Below, piece after piece: positions 1-5,799 of a stretch of 8,345 bases of DNA. Position 1 is the first letter of the stretch, and each line of letters begins with the position of its first letter. This stretch comes from JAKGBX01 sp965366835. GTDB lineage: Bacteria > Pseudomonadota > Alphaproteobacteria > Rhodobacterales > Rhodobacteraceae. Both the position numbers and the translations under genes were made by a program. The notes beneath the pieces are model-generated. The model saw only the letters and a program-made list of their open reading frames with translations, did no database searches and had not been told where the DNA came from. Location: contig CBDUGF010000140.1 of assembly GCA_965366835.1 (NCBI GenBank), positions 1 to 8,345 of the forward strand. Direction: 5' to 3'.

Positions 1-55
1 GAACGCCCGACCCTAACCTTGGCAAGGTTATGCTCTACCCCTGAGCTACGCCCGC
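1..55 (-). tRNA. tRNA-Gly (anticodon GCC), truncated by window edge
   Basis: Read on the minus strand, the sequence begins GCGGGCGTAGCTCAG and folds as the first three arms of a tRNA. Seen directly: a 7-nt acceptor 5' half (GCGGGCG), a D arm closed by GCTC/GAGC, an anticodon stem TAACC/GGTTA enclosing the loop TTGCCAA, a 5-nt variable loop GGGTC, and the start of the T arm (GGGCG then TTC). The anticodon GCC (complement of positions 21-23) reads GGC and GGT glycine codons. About 20 nt, namely the rest of the T arm, the 3' acceptor half and the discriminator base, lie left of position 1, so the acceptor pairing cannot be checked. It lies downstream of pyc on the same strand but has its own promoter-like element. 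Confidence 0.94.
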
Positions 56-71
56 TTCCTTGGGTGAGGCG

Positions 72-100
72 GAGATATGAAATCTGGCCCGGGGCTGCAA
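72..100 (-). promoter_or_regulatory. Candidate sigma-70 promoter of tRNA-Gly
   Basis: On the minus strand TTGCAG (positions 100-95) and TATCTC (77-72) are separated by exactly 17 bp. A start about 7 nt past the -10 would fall near position 65, giving a leader of about 10 nt before the tRNA 5' end at 55, which suits a tRNA gene. Each hexamer matches the E. coli consensus at only three positions, so the case rests on spacing and location. Confidence 0.45.
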
Positions 101-217
101 GGGGAAAATCGCGCCCGGCCAAAAGATTCTGCCGGTTCGCCGCGCTAAAGCGGTCCGCCTTGTAGCTGAGACAGGGTTCAGATGGAGCGCAGCGCGACAC
201 ATGAATGTTTCGCGCGC

Positions 218-253
218 CACGCCAAATACCAGAACTTCAGGTTTTTTGGCGTG
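218..253 (-). terminator. Inverted repeat after pyc, possible 3'-end hairpin
   Basis: CACGCCAAA (218-226) and TTTGGCGTG (245-253) form a perfect 9-bp inverted repeat around an 18-nt loop, which could add three inner pairs (ACC 228-230 with GGT 240-242). It starts 5 bp past the pyc TAA at 261-259. On the pyc strand no T-run follows the stem, so it is not a classical intrinsic terminator. It could stabilise the 3' end, assist Rho-dependent termination, or be a weak terminator. Confidence 0.4.
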
Positions 254-258
254 ACGCT

Positions 259-3200
259 TTATTCGAACTCGATCAGCAGATCCTTGGCGTCGATCTGGCC
301 GCCGGGGTGGACATGCACGGCCTTGATCACCGCGTCGCGTTCGGCGTGGATTCCGGTCTCCATCTTCATCGCTTCGATGGTGAGCAGCATGTCGCCCTCG
401 CGCACCTGCTGGCCGGCGCTTACCACCACCGAAGCGACGACACCGGGCATCGGCGCGCCGATATGGGCCGGGTTGCCCTCTTCGGCCTTGGGGCGCTGCG
501 CGGTCTGGGATTTCACCAGGCGGTTGGGCACGCGGATCACCCGGGGCTGGCCGTTGAGCTCGAAGAACACCTTCACTTCGCCGTCTTCGTTGGTCTCGCT
601 GATCGCCTGACAGCGGATTTCCAGCGTCTTGCCGGGGTCGATCTCGACCGAGATTTCCTGCCCCGGTTCCATGCCGTAAAAGAAGGTCCGGGTCGGCAGG
701 GTGCGCACCGGGCCATAGCTGCGATGGCGGCCCATGTAATCGAGGAACACCTTGGGATACATCAGGTAGCCGTTGAGGTCTTCGTCATCGACCTTGAAGC
801 CTTCGAGCTCCCTGGAGAGCCTGGCGCGGGTTGCCTCCAGATCGACCGGGGCGAGATGTTTGCCGGGGCGTTCGGTGTTGGGGGCTTCGTCTTTCAGCAC
901 CTTCTTCACGATCCTGGCGGGAAAGCCGCCGGGGGGCTGGCCGAGATTGCCGCGCATCATGTCGATCACCGAATCCGGGAACACGACGTCCTTGTCGGGG
1001 TTTTCCACATCTTCGCGGCTGAGCCCCTGGGAGACCATCATCAGGGCCATGTCGCCGACCACTTTCGAGCTGGGCGTGACCTTCACGATATCGCCGAACA
1101 TGCGGTTCACATCGGCGTAGGCCTGGGCCACTTCGGGCCAGCGGTCTTCCAGACCGAGGCTGCGCGCCTGGGCCTTGAGATTGGTGAACTGACCGCCGGG
1201 CATCTCATGCAGGTAGACCTCGGAGGCGGGGGCCATCAGCCCGCTTTCGAAGGCGGCATAGTGGCTGCGGACCTGCTCCCAATAGTTGGAGATTTCACGG
1301 ATCGCGGCGATGTCGAGCCCGGTGTCGCGGTCGGTGTTGTCGAGGGCTTCGACGATCGAACCGAGGCAGGCCTGGGAGGTGCCGCCGGAAAACGCATCCA
1401 TCGCCAGATCGGCGGCATCGACACCGGCCTCGGCGGCGGCGAGGATCGTGGCGCCGGCGATGCCCGAGGTGTCATGGGTGTGAAAATGGATCGGCAGGCC
1501 GGTCTCATCCTTGAGCGCGGCGATCAGCTTGCGCGCGGCGGCGGGTTTCAACAGGCCCGCCATGTCCTTGAGGCCGAGGACATGGGCGCCGGCGGCCTCC
1601 AGATCCTTGGCCATGCCGACATAATACTTGAGATCGTATTTGGCGCGGTCGGGATCGAGGATATCGCCGGTGTAGCAGATCGCGCCTTCGCAGATCTTGC
1701 CGGATTCGATCACGGCGTCCATGGCGACGCGCATGTTTTCGACCCAGTTCAGGCTGTCGAACACGCGGAAGATGTCGATGCCGGTTTCGGCCGCCTGGCG
1801 GACGAATTCCTGAACCACGTTGTCGGGATAGTTGGTATAGCCGACGCCGTTGGAGGCGCGCAGCAGCATTTGCGTCAGCAGGCCCGGCATCGCGCGGCGC
1901 AGATCGCGCAGCCGCTGCCACGGGCATTCCTGCAGGAAGCGATAGGCCACGTCGAAGGTGGCGCCGCCCCAGCATTCGACGCTGAACAGCTGGGCCAGGT
2001 TGGCGTTGTAAGCCGGGGCGACCTTGATCATGTCGATCGAGCGCATCCGCGTGGCCAGCAGCGATTGATGGCCGTCGCGCATGGTGGTGTCGGTGATCAG
2101 GAGCTGTTTCTGCGCCTTCATCCAGTCGGCCACGGCCTGCGGGCCTTTCTCGTCCAGCAGGGCGCGCGGGCCGGCGGCGGGACGATCCTTGCGCGGCTTT
2201 GGCAGGCGCGGTTCCTTCAGATCGGCGGGCGGTTTGGGCCGGCCTTCGGTCTCGGGATGGCCGTTGACCGAGATGTCGGCGATATAGGTCAGCACCTTGG
2301 TGCCCCGGTCGCGGCGCTTCTTGAACTGAAAGAGCTCGGGCGTTTCGTCGATGAATTTGGTTGTGTAGTCGTTGCCGAGGAAGGCCGGGTGTTTCAGCAG
2401 GTTCTCGACAAAGGCGATGTTGGTCGACACGCCGCGGATGCGGAATTCGCGCAGCGCGCGGTCCATCCGGGCAATGGCCATCTCGGGCGTCGGCGCCCAG
2501 GCGGTGATCTTGGTCAGCAGGCTGTCGTAGTAGCGGGTGATGACGCCGCCGGCATAGGCGGTGCCGCCATCGAGCCGGATGCCCATGCCGGTGGCCGAGC
2601 GGTAGGCGGTGATGCGGCCGTAATCGGGGATGAAGTTGTTCTGCGGATCCTCGGTGGTGACACGGCATTGCAGGGCGTGACCATTGAGGCTGACATGATC
2701 CTGATCGGGCTTGCCTGTCGCCTCGGCAATGGTCTTGCCCTCGGCGATGAGGATCTGGGCGCGCACGATGTCGATGCCGGTGACTTCCTCGGTCACGGTA
2801 TGCTCGACCTGCACGCGCGGATTGACCTCGATGAAATAGAACTGATTGGTGTCCATATCCATAAGGAATTCGACGGTGCCGGCGCATTCGTAATCCACAT
2901 GTTTGCAGATATTGTAGCCAAGCTCGCAAATCTCGCTGCGCTGAAGCTCGGTCAGGTAGGGCGCGGGGGCGCGTTCGACGACCTTCTGGTTGCGCCGCTG
3001 CACCGAGCAATCGCGCTCGTAAAGGTGATACATGCCGCCGTGCTTGTCGCCGAGGATCTGGACCTCGACATGACGGGCGCGCAGGATCATCTTTTCGAGG
3101 TATCCCTCGCCATTGCCAAAGGCGGCTTCGGCCTCGCGGCGCCCTTCCAGCACCTTCTCTTCCAGCTCGCTTTCCGACTCGATCGGGCGCATGCCGCGCC

Positions 3201-3702
3201 CGCCGCCGCCCCAGCTGGCCTTGAGCATCAGGGGATAGCCGACCGCTGCGGCCTGTTTGCGGATCAGCGCCATGTCTTCGCCCAGGACTTCGGTGGCGGG
3301 GATCACCGGCACACCGGCCTCGACCGCAACGCGCCTGGCGCTGGCCTTGTCGCCGAGCGCGCGCATGGTGCTGGCCTTGGGGCCGATGAAGACGATCCCG
3401 GCGGCGTCGCAGGCATCGACGAAATCGGGGTTTTCGCTGAGCAGGCCATAGCCCGGATGTATCGCATCGGCGCCGCATTCCCTGGCGACGCGGATGATGT
3501 CTTCGATGCTGAGATAGGCCGCCACCGGCCCCAGCCCCTCGCCGATGCGATAGGCTTCGTCGGCCTTGAAGCGGTGCAGGCAGAGCTTGTCCTCCTCGGC
3601 ATAGACCGCGACCGTGCGCTTGCCCATCTCGTTGGCGGCGCGCATCACCCGGATGGCGATCTCGCCCCGGTTGGCGATGAGGATTTTCTGGAAGTCTGGC
3701 AT
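259..3702 (-). CDS. pyc: Pyruvate carboxylase, single-chain biotin enzyme
   Basis: Carboxylates pyruvate to oxaloacetate with ATP and bicarbonate, a cytosolic anaplerotic reaction; the family acts as a homotetramer. The 1147 residues run in the usual order. The biotin carboxylase domain (about 1-450) has IANRGEIAIR, the ATP loop KASWGGGGRGM at 161-171 and catalytic K240, E278, E292, N294 and R296. The carboxyltransferase domain (about 530-870) has metal ligands D543, K712 (the carbamylated lysine in LKDMAG), H741 and H743, plus T876. The biotinyl domain (about 1078-1147) carries AMKM with biotin on K1113. From D543 on, these residues sit six below recalled R. etli numbers, so nothing is missing. 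I chose ATG 3702: it precedes the conserved PDFQKILIANRGE and has GGGGGA 9 nt upstream, while a TTG at 3747 would only add a 15-residue non-conserved tail. The gene contains no TTA, CTA or TCA codon. It is probably transcribed alone. Confidence 0.98.
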   Translation of the reverse strand: MPDFQKILIANRGEIAIRVMRAANEMGKRTVAVYAEEDKLCLHRFKADEAYRIGEGLGPVAAYLSIEDIIRVARECGADAIHPGYGLLSENPDFVDACDAAGIVFIGPKASTMRALGDKASARRVAVEAGVPVIPATEVLGEDMALIRKQAAAVGYPLMLKASWGGGGRGMRPIESESELEEKVLEGRREAEAAFGNGEGYLEKMILRARHVEVQILGDKHGGMYHLYERDCSVQRRNQKVVERAPAPYLTELQRSEICELGYNICKHVDYECAGTVEFLMDMDTNQFYFIEVNPRVQVEHTVTEEVTGIDIVRAQILIAEGKTIAEATGKPDQDHVSLNGHALQCRVTTEDPQNNFIPDYGRITAYRSATGMGIRLDGGTAYAGGVITRYYDSLLTKITAWAPTPEMAIARMDRALREFRIRGVSTNIAFVENLLKHPAFLGNDYTTKFIDETPELFQFKKRRDRGTKVLTYIADISVNGHPETEGRPKPPADLKEPRLPKPRKDRPAAGPRALLDEKGPQAVADWMKAQKQLLITDTTMRDGHQSLLATRMRSIDMIKVAPAYNANLAQLFSVECWGGATFDVAYRFLQECPWQRLRDLRRAMPGLLTQMLLRASNGVGYTNYPDNVVQEFVRQAAETGIDIFRVFDSLNWVENMRVAMDAVIESGKICEGAICYTGDILDPDRAKYDLKYYVGMAKDLEAAGAHVLGLKDMAGLLKPAAARKLIAALKDETGLPIHFHTHDTSGIAGATILAAAEAGVDAADLAMDAFSGGTSQACLGSIVEALDNTDRDTGLDIAAIREISNYWEQVRSHYAAFESGLMAPASEVYLHEMPGGQFTNLKAQARSLGLEDRWPEVAQAYADVNRMFGDIVKVTPSSKVVGDMALMMVSQGLSREDVENPDKDVVFPDSVIDMMRGNLGQPPGGFPARIVKKVLKDEAPNTERPGKHLAPVDLEATRARLSRELEGFKVDDEDLNGYLMYPKVFLDYMGRHRSYGPVRTLPTRTFFYGMEPGQEISVEIDPGKTLEIRCQAISETNEDGEVKVFFELNGQPRVIRVPNRLVKSQTAQRPKAEEGNPAHIGAPMPGVVASVVVSAGQQVREGDMLLTIEAMKMETGIHAERDAVIKAVHVHPGGQIDAKDLLIEFE

Positions 3703-3711
3703 CTGCGGCGT

Positions 3712-3717
3712 TCCCCC
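3712..3717 (-). promoter_or_regulatory. Ribosome binding site deciding the pyc start
   Basis: GGGGGA on the minus strand lies 9 nt before ATG 3702-3700. It favours this ATG over the in-frame TTG at 3747-3745, which has no purine-rich stretch at a suitable distance. It is not a perfect Shine-Dalgarno sequence, but purine runs of this kind are normal in GC-rich genomes. Confidence 0.5.
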
Positions 3718-3797
3718 GGGCTGGTCCGTCTTCGAGCTTGGTTTCAATGGTTTGCTAACGTGTTGCCGCGTTGCAGCGCAAGTGTTGTGGTGCGAGT

Positions 3798-3826
3798 GGG
3801 CCGCAGATAAGCGAGATTTGCGGCCC
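3798..3826 (-). terminator. Hairpin after the FMN dehydrogenase gene, probable transcript end
   Basis: GGGCCGCA (3798-3805) and TGCGGCCC (3819-3826) form a perfect 8-bp, mostly G/C inverted repeat around a 13-nt loop. It begins 8 bp past the TAA (3837-3835) of the FMN dehydrogenase gene and about 95 bp before the pyc start codon. Its place between two same-strand genes suggests it ends or attenuates read-through into pyc. No T-run follows it on the minus strand, so intrinsic termination is not certain. Confidence 0.5.
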
Positions 3827-3834
3827 GGTCGGCC

Positions 3835-5007
3835 TTATGGGGCATGATTGTCGCGATGGAACGGCGCGGGCAGAGGTTCGAGCCGGGACGTAAGATCGGA
3901 AAAGCGTTCAACGCCGATCTGACCCATGTTGGCCTCGAGATCGCGGCGCAGCATGTCGGCCAGATGATCGGGGCCGGCAGCGCCGAGCGCGGCCAGCGCA
4001 TAATGCCAGGCCCGGCCCAGCATCACGAAATCGGCCCCGAGGGCGAGGGCGCGCAGGATGTCGAGCCCGCCTTCGACGCCGCTGTCGAAGATGATCGGCA
4101 GGCTGGTGGCGGCGCGCATCGCGGGCAGCATCTCGATCGTGCTGGGCGCGCCGTCGAATTGCCGCCCGGCATGATTGGAGAGCCAGATCCCGTCGACCCC
4201 TTCGTTTTCCAGCCCCTTGGCCTCGGCCGGGTTCATCACGCCCTTGAGCAGCAGGGGGCCATCCCACAGATTGCGCACGGCGCGGACATAGTCGAGATCG
4301 GGGGAGGTGCGCAGCAGGTAGCCGATATGTTCGGTCGGCGGCAGGGCGTCGCGATGCTCCATGTAGGTTTCGATGGTGCGCAGGCGCGGCATGCCATGCG
4401 GGCGCATCGCCATGGCCCAGGCAGGGCGTTGCGCCACCTGCCACAGGATGCGCGGCGTGGTGCGCGGCGGATGGGTGAGGCCCGAGCGGGTCTGGCGTTC
4501 ACGCCGCGAGGCCACGGGCACATCGACGGTGAGCGCGACGGCCTTGAACCCGGCGGTTTTGGCGCGGCTGAGGATGTCGCGCAGGATCTCGGGGTCTTTC
4601 GGCGGATAAAGCTGAAACCAGCCGTGATTTCCCAGCACCGGCGCGACATGTTCGGGGGTCTGCGCCGCCACTGTCGAGAGCGAATAGGGGATATCGAGGC
4701 GTGCGGCGGCTTGCGCCAGAAGATACTCCGCATCGGGCCAGATCAGCCCGGACATGCCCACGGGCGCGATGCCGAAGGGCAGCGGCAGATTGCTGTCGAA
4801 CAGCCGGACGCCAAGCTCGGGCGCCATCGGGCCGCGCAGGATCGCGGGCATGAAGCGGACCTGATCGAGCATTTCGCGGTTGCGCCGCAGGGTGGCTTCC
4901 GAGCCGGTGCCGCTGTCGAGATACTCGAACACGAAATGCGGGATGCGGCGGCGGGCGCGGGCCTTGAGATCGGACAGGCCGGGATATGTCGCGTGCAGGT
5001 CAGCCAA
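3835..5007 (-). CDS. FMN-dependent alpha-hydroxy-acid dehydrogenase (LldD/glycolate oxidase family)
   Basis: Oxidises an L-2-hydroxy acid to the 2-oxo acid through FMN. L-lactate, glycolate and mandelate are family substrates; which applies here is not visible. The 390 residues cover the whole TIM-barrel family. Visible are Y29 in FEYLDSG, the FMN strand LPFGIAPVGMSG (76-87), Y134 in WFQLY, LTVDVPV (159-165), the flavin-contacting K255 in LLLKG, catalytic H279 and substrate-binding R282 in SNHAGRQFDG, and R332 in MLGRAW. Oddities: the usual DGGxR motif reads DSGVEGG (308-314), with E312 where the phosphate-contacting arginine normally is, and SNHGGRQ reads SNHAGRQ. The start is TTG at 5007-5005; the next in-frame ATG (codon 47) would remove conserved residues. 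It overlaps the ZIP-like gene's stop by 8 bp, implying co-transcription and coupled translation. There is no signal peptide or membrane segment. A true L-lactate dehydrogenase is possible but unproven, so I give no symbol. Confidence 0.93.
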   Translation of the reverse strand: MADLHATYPGLSDLKARARRRIPHFVFEYLDSGTGSEATLRRNREMLDQVRFMPAILRGPMAPELGVRLFDSNLPLPFGIAPVGMSGLIWPDAEYLLAQAAARLDIPYSLSTVAAQTPEHVAPVLGNHGWFQLYPPKDPEILRDILSRAKTAGFKAVALTVDVPVASRRERQTRSGLTHPPRTTPRILWQVAQRPAWAMAMRPHGMPRLRTIETYMEHRDALPPTEHIGYLLRTSPDLDYVRAVRNLWDGPLLLKGVMNPAEAKGLENEGVDGIWLSNHAGRQFDGAPSTIEMLPAMRAATSLPIIFDSGVEGGLDILRALALGADFVMLGRAWHYALAALGAAGPDHLADMLRRDLEANMGQIGVERFSDLTSRLEPLPAPFHRDNHAP

Positions 5008-5704
5008 GGATCAGATGCCCCGCCAGCCCGAGCGCCATGCCCGCCACGGCACCGAGCGGTGGCAGCCAGGCGCGTTCGAGCTTTACCTGCGGTGCGATGT
5101 CCTGAAACATCAGGTAGAGGATCGCGCCCGCCGCCAGCAGCATCATCGCGCCGAGAATGGCCGGGCGATCGGCGAAATAGACATAACCCAGAGCCGCGCC
5201 GAGCGGGCCGAGCGCCGCCAGGGCGCAGAATTCGCCCAGGATACGCCCCGGCGCGGCGCCGGTCTGGGCTTGGCGTTCGCGATAGGCATTGAAGCCTTCG
5301 GGCAGGTTTTGCAGTGCGATCAGCCCGGCCAAAAGCAGGGTCGAGGCGCCGCCAATCGCCGAGAGTGCGCCCAGGGCGATGATTTCGGGCAGAAAATCGG
5401 CGAGCATGGCGATGAATTGACCGGGGGAATCCCCGGCCCGCGCGATCAGCCCGTCGACACAGCCCATGGCGATACCACCGATCAGAAGCCAGACCGGCGC
5501 GCTCCACGCAGGCACCTTTTCGGACCCGTCAGGCACCAGAACGAAGGCAACCGCGGCCAGCAGCGCCCCGGCGCCAAAGGCGATCACCGCATGGCGGGAC
5601 TCGTCTTCCAGCCAGCCGGGTTGCAGGTTTTCCCGTTGCGCCATGGCCGCGCCGAGAGGGATCATGCCTCCGGCAACCGTGGCGAGGATGAGAACCTGAA
5701 TCAT
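5000..5704 (-). CDS. ZIP-like family membrane protein, putative metal transporter
   Basis: A 234-residue, very hydrophobic inner-membrane protein with about eight helices, roughly at 2-21, 38-58, 69-89, 100-119, 120-141, 154-177, 182-203 and 211-233. ZIP proteins bring Zn2+, Fe2+ or Mn2+ into the cytosol. The family signature is QNLPEG (132-137), corresponding to the HNxPEG motif of the metal-binding helix, preceded by a second similar motif, FLPE (104-107). From memory, a bacterial subgroup carries this paired IPES/NLPEG pattern. The canonical histidines are absent: Q132 replaces the HNxPEG histidine, and the following helix (EFCALAALGPLGAALGY) has no HExPHE and only G166 where related proteins keep a glutamate. 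Metal selectivity, and even transport, is therefore uncertain. ATG 5704 has no Shine-Dalgarno sequence; a promoter-like element places the transcript start at or beside it. It is the first gene of a probable pair with the FMN dehydrogenase and diverges from uvrD. Confidence 0.82.
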   Translation of the reverse strand: MIQVLILATVAGGMIPLGAAMAQRENLQPGWLEDESRHAVIAFGAGALLAAVAFVLVPDGSEKVPAWSAPVWLLIGGIAMGCVDGLIARAGDSPGQFIAMLADFLPEIIALGALSAIGGASTLLLAGLIALQNLPEGFNAYRERQAQTGAAPGRILGEFCALAALGPLGAALGYVYFADRPAILGAMMLLAAGAILYLMFQDIAPQVKLERAWLPPLGAVAGMALGLAGHLILG

Positions 5705-5710
5705 TGGATC

Positions 5711-5738
5711 AGGCTATCTGTTGGCATAACCCGCGCAA
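5711..5738 (-). promoter_or_regulatory. Candidate promoter of the ZIP-like/FMN dehydrogenase pair
   Basis: On the minus strand TTGCGC (5738-5733) and TAGCCT (5716-5711) are 16 bp apart. Only six bases (GATCCA) separate the -10 from ATG 5704, so transcription would start at the ATG, giving a leaderless mRNA. This would explain the missing Shine-Dalgarno sequence. The -10 match is weak (T, A and the final T). Confidence 0.33.
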
Positions 5739-5742
5739 GAGG

Positions 5743-5757
5743 GAACAGAGAGCGAAC
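5743..5757. promoter_or_regulatory. LexA-type SOS operator (GAAC-N7-GAAC)
   Basis: GAAC (5743-5746), seven bases, then GAAC (5754-5757); on the other strand this reads GTTC-N7-GTTC. That direct repeat is the known LexA-binding motif of alphaproteobacteria such as Rhodobacter. Its position 43-57 bp before the uvrD ATG, and the known SOS control of uvrD in other bacteria, make a LexA site the natural reading. It lies between the -35 elements of the two divergent candidate promoters, so it could act on either. An 8-of-15-base match can occur by chance, but rarely at such a site. Confidence 0.75.
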
Positions 5758-5762
5758 AAAGG
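5758..5762 (+). promoter_or_regulatory. Possible ribosome binding site for an alternative uvrD start
   Basis: AAAGG ends 7 nt before an in-frame ATG at 5770, which would add ten residues (MARGRAIFAR) to UvrD. If transcription starts upstream of this point, this could be the true initiation site. The -35/-10 pair at 5765-5792 argues instead for ATG 5800, since a transcript starting there would lack ATG 5770. Confidence 0.3.
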
Positions 5763-5764
5763 CT

Positions 5765-5792
5765 TTCGCATGGCGCGCGGGCGCGCTATCTT
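5765..5792 (+). promoter_or_regulatory. uvrD: Candidate uvrD promoter, leaderless type
   Basis: TTCGCA (5765-5770) and TATCTT (5787-5792) are 16 bp apart, each matching four of six consensus positions. Seven bases follow before ATG 5800, so the predicted transcript start coincides with the start codon, and no Shine-Dalgarno sequence precedes that ATG. The spacer is the palindrome GCGCGC-GG-GCGCGC (5773-5786). The LexA-type box lies just upstream of the -35 rather than over the promoter core, unusual for simple repression. Confidence 0.48.
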
Positions 5793-5799
5793 CGCGCGC

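Noticed and set aside
35..220. A 61-codon minus-strand frame between tRNA-Gly and pyc.
   Set aside because: It overlaps the tRNA gene, its promoter and the post-pyc hairpin, and has no ribosome binding site or recognisable features.
1..258. A possible integration site or mobile element next to the tRNA-Gly gene.
   Set aside because: The visible flank is the 5' side of the tRNA, integrases usually use the 3' end, and no integrase, direct repeat of the tRNA or foreign base composition is seen. The 3' side is outside the window.
3703..3747. A 15-residue N-terminal extension of pyruvate carboxylase from TTG 3747.
   Set aside because: The extension is polar and not family-like, has no ribosome binding site, and ATG 3702 gives the conserved N-terminus with GGGGGA upstream.
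205..3810. A 1201-codon open reading frame on the plus strand, antisense to the whole of pyc.
   Set aside because: It is in exact codon register with pyc, so its stops could only come from TTA, CTA or TCA codons, which pyc avoids. The translation has no recognisable domain, while the opposite strand has complete pyruvate carboxylase motifs.
3844..5292. A 482-codon plus-strand open frame opposite the FMN dehydrogenase gene and part of the ZIP-like gene.
   Set aside because: Same codon-register effect over the dehydrogenase gene; low-complexity Gly/Ala/Arg/His-rich product with no family features.
5704..5799. A longer UvrD starting at TTG 5704.
   Set aside because: It would overlap the divergent gene's start and run through the LexA-type box and promoter elements; the added residues look like translated regulatory DNA.
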